A stretch of DNA of 64,000 nucleotides from Henricia sp. BOLD:AAB3569. Its lineage: Eukaryota; Echinodermata; Asteroidea; Spinulosida; Echinasteridae. The notes beneath the pieces are model-generated. The model saw nothing but the letters and a program-made list of their open reading frames with translations. It did no database searches and was not told the origin of the DNA. Shown here in pieces: positions 1-12,394 of the stretch. A program made the position numbers and the translations under genes. The DNA is taken from contig JBBELK010000003.1 of assembly GCA_037783545.1 (NCBI GenBank), positions 3,782,001-3,846,000 of the forward strand. The letters run 5' to 3'. Position 1 is the stretch's first letter; each line of letters starts with the position of its first letter.

Positions 1-1311
1 AACTAGTCATAAGCTGTAAATTGTGTGCAGGTATTGAAGTAAAATCTTACCACAATGGGAAAAACGCACTAAATCATAAAAAGTGTTAAATATTTGTTTG
101 AAAGAGATCCAACTGACAGAATGGACAGTATACTAAAAGGCAATAAGCGGTTTTCTTAGAATAACTTAAGACTAAAAGTTGGGCATGGGGAAAGGATTCA
201 TGTGTAAAAGCTACATAAGTGGTTAAATAAATGTACAAGTAATTAAATATTCATAATTTTCCCTGCCGAATTTTTGTTTTTCTATTAGACATGCACTTAC
301 TAAAGGCTAATAAGTAATTTTAAGAAAAAAAAGTGATGGCCGACTTGTAATTTTTTACCAAATTGTCGAGGTAAAAAAAACTACCGTCGATTCCAAAAGG
401 TAAAAGTAAAATACAAATATATCAGTAGTTTATCGGTGTCGCACAATCATAAATGTTATCATTTTTGATTATTCGTATTGGATTTAATGAAATGGTTTAA
501 ATCGTAGAAAGAAAAATAGTATTGACCATAAGACCGTGTTAGTGTGTACAAAACCTATGAGACTGGATGAATTATTTCCTACTCGGAAACATTTCCTTAA
601 AATTGTTTTCACGTCACATTGGCTCTTTTTGATGGTTAAGTCAATTTAAAGATGAAATATGGAAGATATCGAGTAATAAATTATTAAAGGTACTTGACAT
701 GTACACTTTAAAAACAAAATTGGAAAGAATTTACAAGTCGGACGTCACATAAGCCCTCCTGCACTAAACCTATGGGCCAACAAGTTTTTCCTGGTAAAAT
801 CTTCTTCTTCCCCTACAAATTGATTCCATTAGATTTGCATTTATTGAGGCCCGGCCTAATAAGTCATTTTAAGGAAAAAGTGACATCCGAGTACGGAATT
901 CTTTCCACAAAATTATATACAATAAAAATGGACATTCCTGGCCAAGCTAGAAGTATTCTAAAAAAACGGACGAAATATTTGTATTAAAGTGGCTCACAAA
1001 AAGTAACAAACTCAACTAATGGCGATGGTCAAGTGCTAAATTTGGAAAGAATTGAGAAGTTGATCATGGCTTCAGGCCTTGTGTACAAAACATATGAGAC
1101 TGGCAAAACATTCCTAAATGTTTCCTCACAAAAGTCGACATTTTTCTCACTCGTAAATTTGGGTTTTTCAATCAAATCTGCACTTACCGATGTTTGATAA
1201 GTAATTTAAACGAGAAATATTTCTGATCAACTTCTCGACTCTTACCCAAGTATTACAAAGAGCAAACAAAATCCCAAGATTGTACTAAGTTTTCTGAAAT
1301 TTTCATTTCAG

Positions 1312-1396
1312 GTGGAGCTATGAAGAAACTGACGCGATGACTCTCACCAGCATTGAAGATGAGATGACTCAACGAACCTGTCAAATGAGAGATTAG
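1312..1396 (+). CDS. Candidate terminal exon, arm 1
   Basis: Acceptor TTTTCATTTCAG followed by one base and 27 codons (WSYEETDAMTLTSI ... QRTCQMRD) to TAG. Entry phase complements the two bases left by the E exons. An ATTAAA hexamer follows near 1409. It lies opposite in strand to the E exons of the same arm. No family recognised. Confidence 0.3.
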
Positions 1397-2540
1397 AGCA
1401 TTGCATTACATTAAATTACTGACTAAAACTGAGAAGCCTGGTGGGTGGTTTTGTGTACTATATATTTACCAGAACAATAGAGGACCCTATGCACAAGCCT
1501 GGCAATCTTGTGGAAGATTTTGTACAAAAAAATCCACATTAGCAAGTTAATTAATTATCAAGAATGCCGTGACGCCAAAAGGTTACAAATCATGGAAAGA
1601 ATTAAAAAGTTGATCATGGCTTCAGGTTTGCGGGGCATAGTGTGGGGAGTCGAAAGGCAAATCCTATACTTCCAGCTATTGTGTAGATGCCAGGTCCATA
1701 ATGTCACCACTTTTAGCCAATACATGTTGGGTGTTTCAAGATAACGTGAAATATCTGTCAACCAGAATTTGAAGCAGTGTACGCAATACCTTTTGAGAGG
1801 TGATGTTATTAAAGTACTTTTAAGCAGGGCCATTGTTTTAGGTAATGGATGCATGTATCAAAGTGGCAAATGAGCACAATTGGTGTTACGCATGGGTCAC
1901 TCTTCACGTGATGCAAAAAGCATTACGCTGGGACACGCAATGTATTTCTAAAACAACCATTCTGGAATGAAATTTGATAATGTCCAACACACACAACATT
2001 TCGTGAAATAACTGTTTAAATAGAGGGCATGCATTTGAAATCTGTTGCCATTTTGGAACACCCCATGTATTAATAATTGTCGCATAATACTGCATTCTAC
2101 ACTGCAAATCTGTGCACTTTGTGTAGCGGTACCAGAGTCAATATGTAGAATGGGTTTTCATATCCATGCTTGATCCTGTGGGTTTCCCCCAAAGGGAAAT
2201 TTCATTTGGTGTTCTCGTTCAAATTGGTACGTTATTGCAATGATCATATTGTCAATGGACCAATTACATGAGGCATTTGTATTCACATCATAAAACTGAT
2301 GTCATGCTGTGCAAATCTAAACCACTCCGCAATAGTACTCAATATTGTTGAAACAATTAGGGGGTGACATTATGGACCTGTTGACTACACCAGCACATGT
2401 TAATTATCCTCAATTTCAACATTGAAAGGCAGTGATTTGAATAAACCAGTTTTCAACCTCAAGTATTTGAAACGATTGCAGAATACTGCCCACATCTACA
2501 AGTACCAAATGCATCACAAAAAAACGTCTTCTTTAGACAG

Positions 2541-2681
2541 TTAAAGGCACAGGCTCGTCAGCAATGCGCGCGCGCCAAATTTGTGCCACAAAATACGCAG
2601 CTCCATAGCAAAGGCATGGAGCTGCGTATTACGTGCCACGAATTTGGTGTGCGCGCATTGCTAACGTGCCTGTGCCTTTAA
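2541..2681. mobile_element. TTAA hairpin MITE (family A), arm 1 outer
   Basis: 141 bp including TTAA at each end; almost entirely self-complementary, tips AGGCACAGGCTCGTCAGC. TTAA duplication is typical of piggyBac-type insertion. Arms 2-5 have no insert here. Confidence 0.85.
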
Positions 2682-3640
2682 GATCAAAACATTTACTCAC
2701 AAAGTGAAATTTAGAATTGTTACCCAGGAAACCGTGCTAAAATACATGTAGATGTTGGCAGTGTTCCGCAATTGGATATTTCATTTCTATTGTGATCCAG
2801 CATATCAGAATTACAAGTCTATGGGGCTGTTTGCAAGAAGCACATTGTGTTTTTCGGGAGTATACAGGATTGGCTTTTGCCGTTAATTTCATAAAACGTT
2901 TTTTTCAGCAAATGGGTTACGTTTTTGCAACCGAAACTGAAAATTGGTGACGGATCATCCAGGCTCATTAAAATACAAAAACAAAATGACTTCATAGCGG
3001 TTGTCGGCTGACAATCCAAAACAAAATCACTTATTTAAAAAGAAAATGCGTAGCGTCATTTACATGACGGTTCAGACTGTTTTTCAATCAAATTGCTTTC
3101 TTAAATTTGCGAAACCTATCACTATCAAAATGAGAATTTGTTTTAAATGGGAGTTTGGGAAGTGAATTTAATAGCCACAAAATGTGCAATGTATTCTTGA
3201 TATGCTGGGTCACAATTACTGTACATTTGTTATTGAACATGTTTGTTGTTAATTCTTGACTATTTTGACCAGTCGCATCAAAAGGGATTTTAAGACCAAA
3301 ACATTGAAAACATTAACGTTTCAATTTCAATAAGAAAATGAAGCATTGACGTTTGATCAGATTTTACCACGAATTTGTACTTGTTTATACATGGTCTGTA
3401 GACTGCTGCAACAGTCCCCCTTTTTATGCATCTGGTCACATTTGTATGGAATGATTACCATGCACGGACCCCGTACACTAAACCTATGGGACACCTCTCA
3501 AAAATTATAAGTTTTTCCTTAGTAAATTCATGAATTTTTTTCCTCATTTTGCATTTTAATCGTTGAACATTTTCACAGGGAAAATAAGGAAAATCTTGGG
3601 TGTCCGTGCACGGTATTCTATCCCCATTATATTTTAAAAT

Positions 3641-3882
3641 GACAGTTTGCTAGCCGATGTTTTGAATTACTGCCCAAATCTAGCGCTGCAATACTAAGGC
3701 TTTATTGGTTCATTAGAATTTTCATTTTTTTAAATTGCGCATGCAACAAAATCCTAACGGCGCCGTAGTACATCAAAATTGTTACTTTGAACCAGGCAAT
3801 TACTATTTGCCTATGCTTGAATTTCAAGACGCTTTTCTGAAACCTTAAATGTTTGCGTTCAGACATCGGCTAGCAAACTGTC
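3641..3882. mobile_element. MITE family C, arm 1
   Basis: Inverted ends GACAGTTTGCTAGCCGATGT and its complement around a 200-bp centre. No clear target duplication. Confidence 0.65.
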
Positions 3883-4400
3883 AACTTGGTGTAAAGTGGT
3901 TGATCAAGGAAATAACCAAACAAGTCTCATTTGTCCGTACATGACCATCAAATCATCGAAAACAAAACTTGTTTCACGTAATTGCCACAAAAATTCTAAA
4001 ACGGTAGAAACGCTCATTTTTTTCAGTAAAACCCTTGGCAACATCATAATCAAGTTTCAGATTGTTTCCAAATATTTCAAGTTTTGGTTGTTCAAAATCT
4101 AAATTTGCGACTTGAACAGAACTTGTTTCACATAATTGTCATGGAAATTGCGTACTTAGTTTTGGTAATCGCGCAAATCAAAATTTGATGACTTGTACCG
4201 AAAATGAGACTTGTTGGTCAAAGTGTGTATCCTGCTGCTGTTGAATGAGTCAGTTAAAAAAACAAAACCGATATCTAATTTATTTGAATATTTTCAAGTA
4301 AAGCAACTTTTAACTGCCCTTTAAGTCAAACCAAATTTGACTTGGAAGATGCGCTCTGGTTCACTGATTCATTTGACATTGCAGCAGGCTACACGCTTTA
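3883..4400. mobile_element. Two adjoining inverted-repeat elements, arm 1
   Basis: About 3895-4225 has inverted CAACAAGTCTCATTT ends. About 4221-4400 has inverted GTGTATCCTGCTGC ends. They abut family C on one side and family B on the other, so four small elements form a continuous block. Mirror blocks lie near 22926-23434, 34160-34672, 52803-53310 and 63697 to the window end. Confidence 0.55.
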
Positions 4401-4588
4401 AAGGAACTAGAATTTACCTTATATGCTGTGACCTTTATCTGAGGGTTAGCTGTGGCTGAAGTATCGAACGGTAACATTTCTGCAGAAAAGAAAATGTCAT
4501 TGTATTAAATGAACAAGATAATGCACCTTTAAAATAGACAGTTACCCTCAGACGGTCACAGAAGTAAGGTACATTGTGGTTCCTTTAA
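4398..4588. mobile_element. TTAA MITE (family B), arm 1
   Basis: 191 bp, tips AGGAAC/GTTCCT inside TTAA, with inverted CCTTAnATGCTGTGACC-like subterminal sequence. Confidence 0.7.
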
Positions 4589-4666
4589 GAGGCTACATTG
4601 CTCATTGTAATGCAGCTTCACAATGTGACTTCAAGTCATTTGCATATAATCTCTTTGCAACATTAG

Positions 4667-4805
4667 TTAAAGGCACAGCCCGTCAGCAATGGGCGCGTGC
4701 CAAATTCGTGCCACGAAATACGCAGCTCCGTGCCTTTGCTATGGAGCTGCGTATTTCGTGGCACGAATTTGGCACGCGTGCATTGCTGACGAGCTATGCC
4801 TTTAA
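4667..4805. mobile_element. TTAA hairpin MITE (family A), private to arm 1
   Basis: 139 bp. The matching site in arms 2, 3 and 4 is an uninterrupted ATTAATTAATATGC-type sequence. Confidence 0.9.
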
Positions 4806-5073
4806 TATGCGTTGAGGTTGCATGCTAATGACCTGTTTAAGTTGCATTGTGTGCAGCATTTCAATAGAGGGATGGAGCCTCTTTCTTCCATTTGGAAGAA
4901 TCCTTGATCAAGCACGTTTTAAAAGTTCCTCCCACCTTTTGGCTGGGAGGGGCTTTTAAAATTTACACCAAAATAAAGACAAGGGAGGGTAGGTTTGTAT
5001 GTATTTCTGAAAATTTATTCAAGGGGAACCCCTTTTCAATTTATTTTCAAAAAAATTGTTTAAAAAAATAAAA

Positions 5074-8000
5074 GCTGTGCAAACGTGTGCCGCTGATCGG
5101 CGCCCTCTACTGTCTGCAATGTGTGATAACCAATAATGACTCGAGAGCTGTGGTTGATACGCCCTCTGTTGAGTGAAATCTGCCAATGTACTGCTGCTGT
5201 TCTACTTCATCAGTGTACTGCCCTCGTATGATTTAACAAGCCGAGTTCAGAATGTCTTGCCTCAAAAACCATAATCATAGAGAATAAGGAATTCCTATTG
5301 TCTACTTTAGTTCTGTGAGGACCTGTGTGATTTGGTATAGTGGATTGAGGACCATTGCACCCTTTTCCACCATTTTTCCAGACCATTTCGTCATATGAAG
5401 TTGGTACCTGTCACTCTTGGTTCCTACGTAGCCAAGTCTCTCTTTCGGCAGGGTCAAGATGACCAACCTTTTCTCACAGGACGTCTTCTGTTGATCTGAG
5501 GGGGCTCTTGACCTGACGGATGATGGAGACGTCTACCCAGTTGATGATGTGATGGTCAGAGAAATGACATTCTAACATGGCTGTCCGTTTCATACATGAA
5601 CAAAACTTCCACTTGGTGAACAGAAACTCTGATTTTTACATTGGTTTCACTTGTGTGTGGTACAGGAGATGTCAACGATAACACTGCGTTCATGAAGTAA
5701 TTATTACCTCGTTCTTTTAACATGAGTTACGACTTGCTGTCGTACTTCATATATCACTTTAAAAAGTGATTTACATAATGCATTTATTATCTAAGGTGTC
5801 TGCTGAGACATAGGAAATAATTATATTTTCTGATATGTTACATTTGTGGAAAATAACTTAAAGATGTCCATTATTAGCTACATTCACATTAATATGACTT
5901 TAATCAACCTGACCTATAAACTAAACTGAACAAAATATGTTATTTAAACTTATCTAAAGACGAAATAGGTTATTCATTGTGGTTATTGAATAACAATAAT
6001 ACAATCATGATCTGTTGGCTCATGATGCAGTCAATAATATGGACCAGTAACTGCCTGATGAAGACTAGCAGTTCAAAACATTGTGGTCCACATTGTTGAC
6101 TACATCGTTAGACAACAGATGAGTGTTTCATTGTTAAACTTATCTCCCATAGAAAGGACATAAATGTACTAGAACAAGAACACTACCATACTTGAATGTT
6201 TGCCATGTGAAGGATATTTCAATTTAATTAACTGCTTATTAGAATGAGTACAAAACTACGTCCTAGATGCCATTTTAGTTATGTAGGATCTTGTGTTGGA
6301 GTGAGCATGGTTATGGCCGGTCTACACTAGGAGATTTTTGTCTGACAGACATGACAGACTTTTTGTTTAGTGAGCCTGGCTTTATCGACTAAGCAGGTAA
6401 TTTTTACCAATGGATTATTAACTTTAGGTAGTTATTACCATTAACCACTAAGCCCAAAACACATCTTAGATTGCAATACTCGTCCACAACACTCGGCACA
6501 AACTGCCTTGATACAACGCCCTAACTGTACTTAATATGTTTATGTTCAGGGAATTGAAAATGTGCAAACTCCTCAACAGTAAGATTGTTTGAGTTTAAGA
6601 ATTTAACTTGATGAATGTGTCTTGATTATCTAAGCGGGTTTATGGTCACTATTCCTTACTTTACAAAAACAAAACTATGAAATATATTTAGACCTGAGAT
6701 TGTGTGACAAATGATTATTACCGACTTTCTCATTTTACAAAAAAATAATATGATGAAACGGGCTACAGTGCCTTCCCTTTTCTAAGAATACATACAGGTT
6801 TTTTAAAATATTTATTTGTACTATTGTAGCATTAATCTGATTTAGGATTAAAAATGATGATAATGATTAGATTTGTATAGCGCACATATCCACCCTGCAG
6901 GGTGCTCAAGGCGCTGTTACCATTATTACCGCTGCCATCAGGGAATCACCAGAACCATTTCGCTTCAACTAGGTGGCTGCTGGTCAGGCGCACAACCCTA
7001 TCAGCAGTTAGATTGTGGCATTCCCCTTAACAGCTTCCCATATATCGCTTCGGTTGACGAGGCAACTGGGATTAAGTGCCTTGCCCAGGGACACAGACAC
7101 GTTGGTCAAAGTGGGGCTCGAACCCCCAACCTCTGATTGGGAGTCCCGCTTCATACCCACTAGACCACACAACCCTGTGTCTTACTTATTTTATTTTTCT
7201 TGCAATTAACTGGTTTAGGATTAACCCTGTGTCTTACGTGTATTTAAAAGCTAAAAACATTTAAACCACATTGAAATTTAGTGAGCACTATTTAAGATCT
7301 GAGAAACAAATTTAGCGGTTTAAACATGACAATGCTGTTTGAGAATTTAGCTTTTGTGTTCAGAATAATGTGTTGATTTAGCCTGATATTTGTATAATAT
7401 TTACATCTATTTATCATTTGTTAATAGTTTTAGTTTAGGATTATCTACTGATATACGGAGTACTACAGAATGTCCTAACTCACATTAAAAGAACAAGGTA
7501 TTAAAATACTTCATGATCCCAATGTTATCTTTGATATTTCCTGTACCATACACAAGTGAATCCAATGCAAAAACCCTAGTTTCTGTTCACCAAGGGGAAG
7601 GTTTGATCATACATGAAAAGGGCAACCATCTTAGAATGTCATTTCTCTGAACTTCACATCATCAACTGGGTAGATGTCTCCATCATCCGTCAGGTCAAGA
7701 GCCCCCTCAGATCAACAGAAGATGTCCTATGAGAAATGGTTGGTCATTATGACCCTGCCGAAAGAGAGACTTGGCTACGTAGGAACCAAGAGTGACAGGT
7801 ACCAACTCAGTACAACAAGATGATCAAGAAAAAAAGTGGAAAAAGTGCAATGGTCTTCAGTCCACTACACCAAACCACACAGGTACTCACAGAACTAAAG
7901 CAGGCAATAGGAATCCCTTCTTCTCGATGATTGTGGCTTTTGAGGCAAGACATTCTGAGCTCAGCTTGTCAAATCATATGGGGCAGGACACTGGTGAAGT

Positions 8001-8130
8001 AGAACAACAGCGGTACATTGGCAGATTTCACTCAACAGAGGGCGTATCAACCACAGCACTCGGGTCATTATTGGTTGTCACACATCGCAGACAGTAGAGG
8101 GCGCCGATCAGCAGCACACGTTTGCACAGC
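5074..8130. mobile_element. Foldback element, arm 1
   Basis: 3.06 kb with inverted repeats of about 680 bp (5074-5757 and 7447-8130) whose tips read GCTGTGCAAACGTGTGC. The loop holds a SINE. No transposase is visible. Short frames in the repeats (a 60-codon MSCEKRLVILTLP frame in arms 2-4) lack recognisable domains; in arm 1 its ATG is ACG. Confidence 0.7.
6852..7180 (-). mobile_element. tRNA-derived SINE, arm 1
   Basis: Head with A box TGGTCTAGTGGG and B box GGTTCGAGCCC, body with GGGCAAGGCACTTAATCCC, and a tail ending ATCATTATCATCATTTTT. A possible TTTAGGATTAA duplication lies at 6841-6851 and 7214-7224, the latter 34 bp beyond the head. Confidence 0.75.
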
Positions 8131-8834
8131 CAGAGAGTGTGTATAGGAGTACAGAGAAAATTATTCAAATACATTATAGAAAGTTAAATATATCATAAAG
8201 AACTAAGCATGAGAATTATCCCCAAAACATTCAAACAGAAATGATTATAATACTTTAGTCGCAGGCAATATCTTCAATATATCAAGGAGTGAATTGCAAA
8301 GAAATTTTTGTGGGAATTTGTAAAAAAAAAAATAAACCAGATTTTGAGAGTGTGTGATGCCAACAAGTGTAGCATGTAATGTAACACAATAAATAAAGAT
8401 TGATTCTTGAATATGGAGTTGTTTCTTTGATTTGAAGATGACTAGGATCAAATGGGTTCGCTGCATGGGAGTAATTCTCATGCTCACATACAGGCATATT
8501 AAGCATAAATAGAACAATTCAAACCAGCTCTATCCAAACCAAAAACAACAAACAATGTACTCAACGTGGAATGCAGCAACACTTTGGTAATTTTGATTTC
8601 TCTTCGGCCGAAAGCATCAAACAGATTTAGCCATGATTCAAATTTTGCCGAGTTTGCACACTCTTGTTTGAATAACAAAACCAGTACAGTGATCACGACT
8701 TTCAAGAGTACCATGTAGACGGACTCATTTTCTACTTGGTTATGTCCAATTTGAATTGAGCTGGTTACAAAATGAACAAACTGAGAGCAGTGGGTATATT
8801 GTACAGGTGTTACTGACACCTCCCGTTCCTTCCT

Positions 8835-8863
<29 letters not shown>
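8835..8863. repeat. C homopolymer, arm 1
   Basis: 29 consecutive C. The same locus is a short G/C tract in arms 2 and 3 and a long G tract in arm 4. Confidence 0.9.
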
Positions 8864-8866
<3 letters not shown>

Positions 8867-9140
8867 TCCCTCCCCCCCAAAAAAGGTACCAAATATTCAA
8901 AGTCACTCATATTTCAAAAAACAAAATATTTAAAAAATGGATTGACTGCATTTTTGTAATTTTTAATTTTAGTTGGAAGAGAATGTTTCTACATCCACAA
9001 AAAAATATGCAGAATTTGTCTTTTTGATAAATATACTTTTTCCATACCAGTACTGCAAAATCCACTGCTCTCAGCCTGAACATTTGGTATTTACAGTTTA
9101 ATGTAATTCAGAATCAGCATACAAAATTAATTATGGGAAA

Positions 9141-9660
9141 TCCCCACTCCAGGGGAGAGATGGACAATGTTTGGGGCATCCCCACTCCAGGGGAGAGATG
9201 GACAATGTTTGGGGCATCCCCACTCCAGGGGAGAGATGGACAATGTTTGGGGCATCTCCACTCCAGGGGAGAGATGGACAATGTTTGGGGCATCCCCACT
9301 CAAGGGGAGAGATGGACAATGTTTGGGGCATCCCCACTCCAGGGGAGAGATGGACAGTGTTTGGAGCATCCCCACTCCAGGGGAGAGATGGACAATGTTT
9401 GGGGCATCCCCACTCCAGGGGAGAGATGGACAATGTTTGGGGCATCCCCACTCCAGGGGAGAGATGAACAATGTTTGGGGCATCCCCACTCCAGGGGAGA
9501 GAAGGACAATGTTTGGGGCATCCCCACTCCAGGGGAGAGATGGACAATGTTTGGGGCATCCCCACTCCAGGGGAGAGATGGACAATGTTTGGGGCATCCC
9601 CACTCCAGGGGAGAGATGGACAATGTTTGGGGCGTCCCCACTCCAGGGGAGAGATGGACA
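9141..9660 (+). repeat. 38-bp minisatellite, arm 1
   Basis: 13 full units plus 26 bp. Unit core CCCCACTCCAGGGGAGAGAT followed by GGACAATGTTTGGGGCAT. It lacks stop codons in several frames on both strands. Confidence 0.95.
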
Positions 9661-10217
9661 AAAGGAAAATCCAGACTGCACAAATGCAATATGGATCTAT
9701 CCCAATATAAAATAATCCAAATACTCATTGTTTCCATTCGTTTTTGGGGCGATGAATTTGAAATGTACAGGACTGTGCTATGAATATGTTTGTTCAATCC
9801 CAACATCATTCGTTTCACTATTTAAAACATTTTTTGGTTTACTAAAACTGTAATTTCCAAAACAAAATATTTTGGAGTTGTAGCCTTTTGAGCTTGGTTA
9901 AACAATGAGTATTTGGTCACAAATTAGATAATGTTATCTCATAAAAAATGATTAAAATCTGACAAATATTAAACTCATGTTTCTAGACCATACAGAATTT
10001 TTCCACACCAAATGCATTTGAAATAAATGGTAAAGGAAAGGCAAACTGTGCTAACGTGTATTTGATAAATTTACAATGTGGTAAATTTGACTAGTCATGA
10101 TTAGGCTTTTTGAGCCATGAAAAGGAAATGGACTGTTTCTTGATGATTTTTATGAAGCTGCTTTAGCTCTGTGGAAACTATTTTCTGGTCTAGTCGCATG
10201 AATTTAAACCAAATTAC

Positions 10218-10298
10218 TTTTTAGTGACTCCAATCTGGACACATCGCTGGAGGCGACTTGAAGATGGTTCAGGTTGCGACGATCAAATCAAACGTCAT
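10218..10298 (-). pseudogene. Exon E3 (L1), in-frame TGA
   Basis: 81 nt between TTATTACAG and AAAAA/GTAATT. After a TGA third codon the frame reads FDRRNLNHLQVASSDVSRL, which aligns codon for codon with E1. Confidence 0.4.
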
Positions 10299-10863
10299 CT
10301 GTAATAAAAAAATTGAGAAAGACGAGGATTAATGAGATGAGGTCTGCCAAGAATTGCTCTGATCCAAAGTCATATGGCTTGTTGCTAACCTTTCAGGAAA
10401 CCTACATGTATAAAACTTACAGCCTGTCATAATTCTACGCAACCTTTTTATTTCACAGGCACAGCAAATAAATTAACACAGGTTTCCAAAGAGGCCAATT
10501 AAAATTTGGGAACAAAATATCACAAAATTCCAGGTGAAATTATAAACTCCGTTAACACACTGCAGCTGATTTCAAAAACTCTTATTTTAAACCAATTTCC
10601 AAATGATTATGCAGAACGTTTTAAACTATGCACAAGAGCGAAGACGACCTGCAAGCTGTCTCAGACACACTGGATTCAACAATACATGCAGTTTGATTGG
10701 GCACATGCTCATCAAACGTTTACCAACAGACGAATGTATTTACCATGAATGTCATGCAGTGTGAAAAGAAATCACAGCCCTCTACTGGCAATACTGCTTT
10801 TGTAGGACAAAATAAAGCACTTGTCTCACATTAATTTAACCAACCAATTCTTGCAGTAATTAC

Positions 10864-10945
10864 CTTGTCATTGATGCCAATTTTAGGATCTTGCTTGGAG
10901 TAACATATCCCTGGTCCACATTCAGACAGTCGGGTTGATGCTCAT
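10864..10945 (-). CDS. Exon E2 (L1), intact
   Basis: Acceptor TTAATTGCAG, donor AAG/GTAATT, 82 nt. The frame gives EHQPDCLNVDQGYVTPSK, open to the end, leaving AG for the next codon. Confidence 0.45.
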
Positions 10946-11132
10946 CTGCAATTAAAATAAAGATACAAAAACTGATAAGACAAGGACCTAATCAGTTGCT
11001 AGAAGCAATTAATTTAATAACATAATTCAATGGTTTCTTGAGTCACCGTGTGAAGAATGCAAATACTTGAGCAATATTTTAGCAAATTTTGATGCAGACC
11101 ACAGCGAGTGATTGTCAATCTGGCTATATGTT

Positions 11133-11387
11133 GGATCAGGTTGGTGTAGCAGTGCTTTCCTCACTTTCCACTTCTGTGGCCCTGCTGGTTCGAATCCTGT
11201 CCGGGTAAATATGTGGAATTGGGTGTTCAATTCCTGCTTGATCCTATGGGTTTCCCCCACATGCTTGTGTGGGGTTTTCCTCCCACCTCTAAAACTGAAC
11301 ATGTCTTCCTCATATTCTCTCAAATACCACTCTGTAAATGGGGTTGATTATGCTGATGATTTGGTACATGAAATAAATAAATAAATC
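11133..11387 (+). mobile_element. Second SINE family, arm 1
   Basis: A box TGGTGTAGCAGTG near 11142, B box GGTTCGAATCC at 11187-11197, body with GGGGTTTTCCTCCCACC and a TAAA-repeat tail. It lies in the E1-E2 intron of L1. Confidence 0.75.
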
Positions 11388-11603
11388 ATCCCAAAATGCC
11401 AACTATCTTTGCTGTAGGGGTCAGAAGCCATAAACCCAGGATTACTGCTAAATGATCAGAACCAATTTGTGCAAACCCTGTGAGACAACCTTGGGGATCG
11501 AGCAAGGAGCACGTAAGTACAGCTTTTTTAACAGTATTAAATTACATAATTCATTTAAACCGATGCAAGAAGAAAACAGCACAGAATCCAGACTTGTCCC
11601 ACG

Positions 11604-11742
11604 TTAAAGGCAGAGAGGCTCGTCAATGCGCGCATGAGGCCAAATTCATGCCACGAAATATGCAACTCTATATAGCAAAGACACGGAGCATATGTTTTAC
11701 GAATTTGGCCTCACGCGCGCATTGACGGGCCTGTGCCTTTAA
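11604..11742. mobile_element. TTAA hairpin MITE (family A), L1 intron
   Basis: Located 40 bp past the E1 donor. The homologous site after E2 retains a single TTAA. Confidence 0.85.
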
Positions 11743-11781
11743 GTTGAACTGACAGACATGACATATTGATGTAGTAATTAC

Positions 11782-11868
11782 CTCATCATTGATGCCAATT
11801 TCAAGATCTTGCTTGGAGTAACACGTAGCTGGTCCATAATTTATTCAAATAGTCAGGTGGCCGTTCAT
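11782..11868 (-). pseudogene. Exon E1 (L1), 5-nt insertion
   Basis: Acceptor TTTAATTTCAG and donor GAG/GTAATT. The frame reads ERPPDYLN, then AAATT is inserted before ATGGACCAG and the frame is lost. 87 nt instead of 82. Confidence 0.5.
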
Positions 11869-12081
11869 CTGAAATTAAAAAATAAATAAACAAAAACTGA
11901 TTAGGCAAGGACTAGAAGAAATCATACTGATTTTGGAGAGTGTTACTGTTACTGTTAACAAGAGGTCCATAAAATCATGGTCCATGGCCCATAGTCCAGT
12001 TAAATCATGGAGGAAGCTCCTCCATGGGCAAATTAAGGACAATTTTTAAAAATAAAACTTAAAAGATACATAACATTAAAC

Positions 12082-12227
12082 ATAGACCCCTTGCACAGCG
12101 GCCATGACAGAGGGCAGTCACATTGTCACAGTGCGTCATGCATGAGTAGGCACTTTGTGGATCTATTGTCACATCATTTAAATATGAAAACCTGCCCTCT
12201 GTCATGGCCGCCGTGCAAGGGGTCTAT
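12082..12227. mobile_element. MITE (family G), L1 first intron
   Basis: 146 bp, inverted ends ATAGACCCCTTGCAC followed by GGCGGCCATGACAGAGG. Confidence 0.75.
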
Positions 12228-12394
12228 ACTACTAGCCCTATAGGGCCTAGGTCTTCATGGTCTGACTTGTCGCCCGCCCGAACTTGCATGCGCACGCTCC
12301 ATGATGAAATATCGCTTTATTTTATTAAGTTTAAAGAGTCCGCTGACCAAATTCATTAGTTTTTAAAAATAAAAACACAAGTTTTCCAACTCAC

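Larger units (their letters stand above)
1..11940 (+). repeat. Large inverted-repeat arm, copy 1
   Basis: First of five paralogous arms. Read from left to right it holds a candidate terminal exon, MITEs, a 3-kb foldback element with a SINE, a 38-bp minisatellite, exons E3, E2 and E1 on the minus strand, and a second SINE. The start matches 59540 onward in the same orientation and 27745 backward in the opposite one. The homology with arm 2 ends near 11940, just after a shared GATTTTGGAG segment. Outside the listed elements I see no gene, including in 1-1311 and 9800-10217. Confidence 0.9.

Noticed and set aside
7105-7175. Functional tRNA gene
   Set aside because: It has A and B boxes, but pairing of the acceptor and anticodon stems is poor and it continues into a SINE body and tail.
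7792-8097. 101-codon frame MTGTNSVQQDD and relatives
   Set aside because: It lies in the foldback inverted repeat, its start is not shared by the other inverted copy, and no domain is recognisable.
8756-8959. Proline-rich frame
   Set aside because: Generated by the C homopolymer at 8835-8863.
9141-9660. CRISPR-like array
   Set aside because: Units are head-to-tail with no unique spacers, and the context is clearly eukaryotic.
9133-9783. Open frames of 150-240 codons over the minisatellites on both strands
   Set aside because: The 38-bp unit is not a multiple of three and lacks stops, so several frames stay open automatically and give the same periodic peptide. Not a gene.
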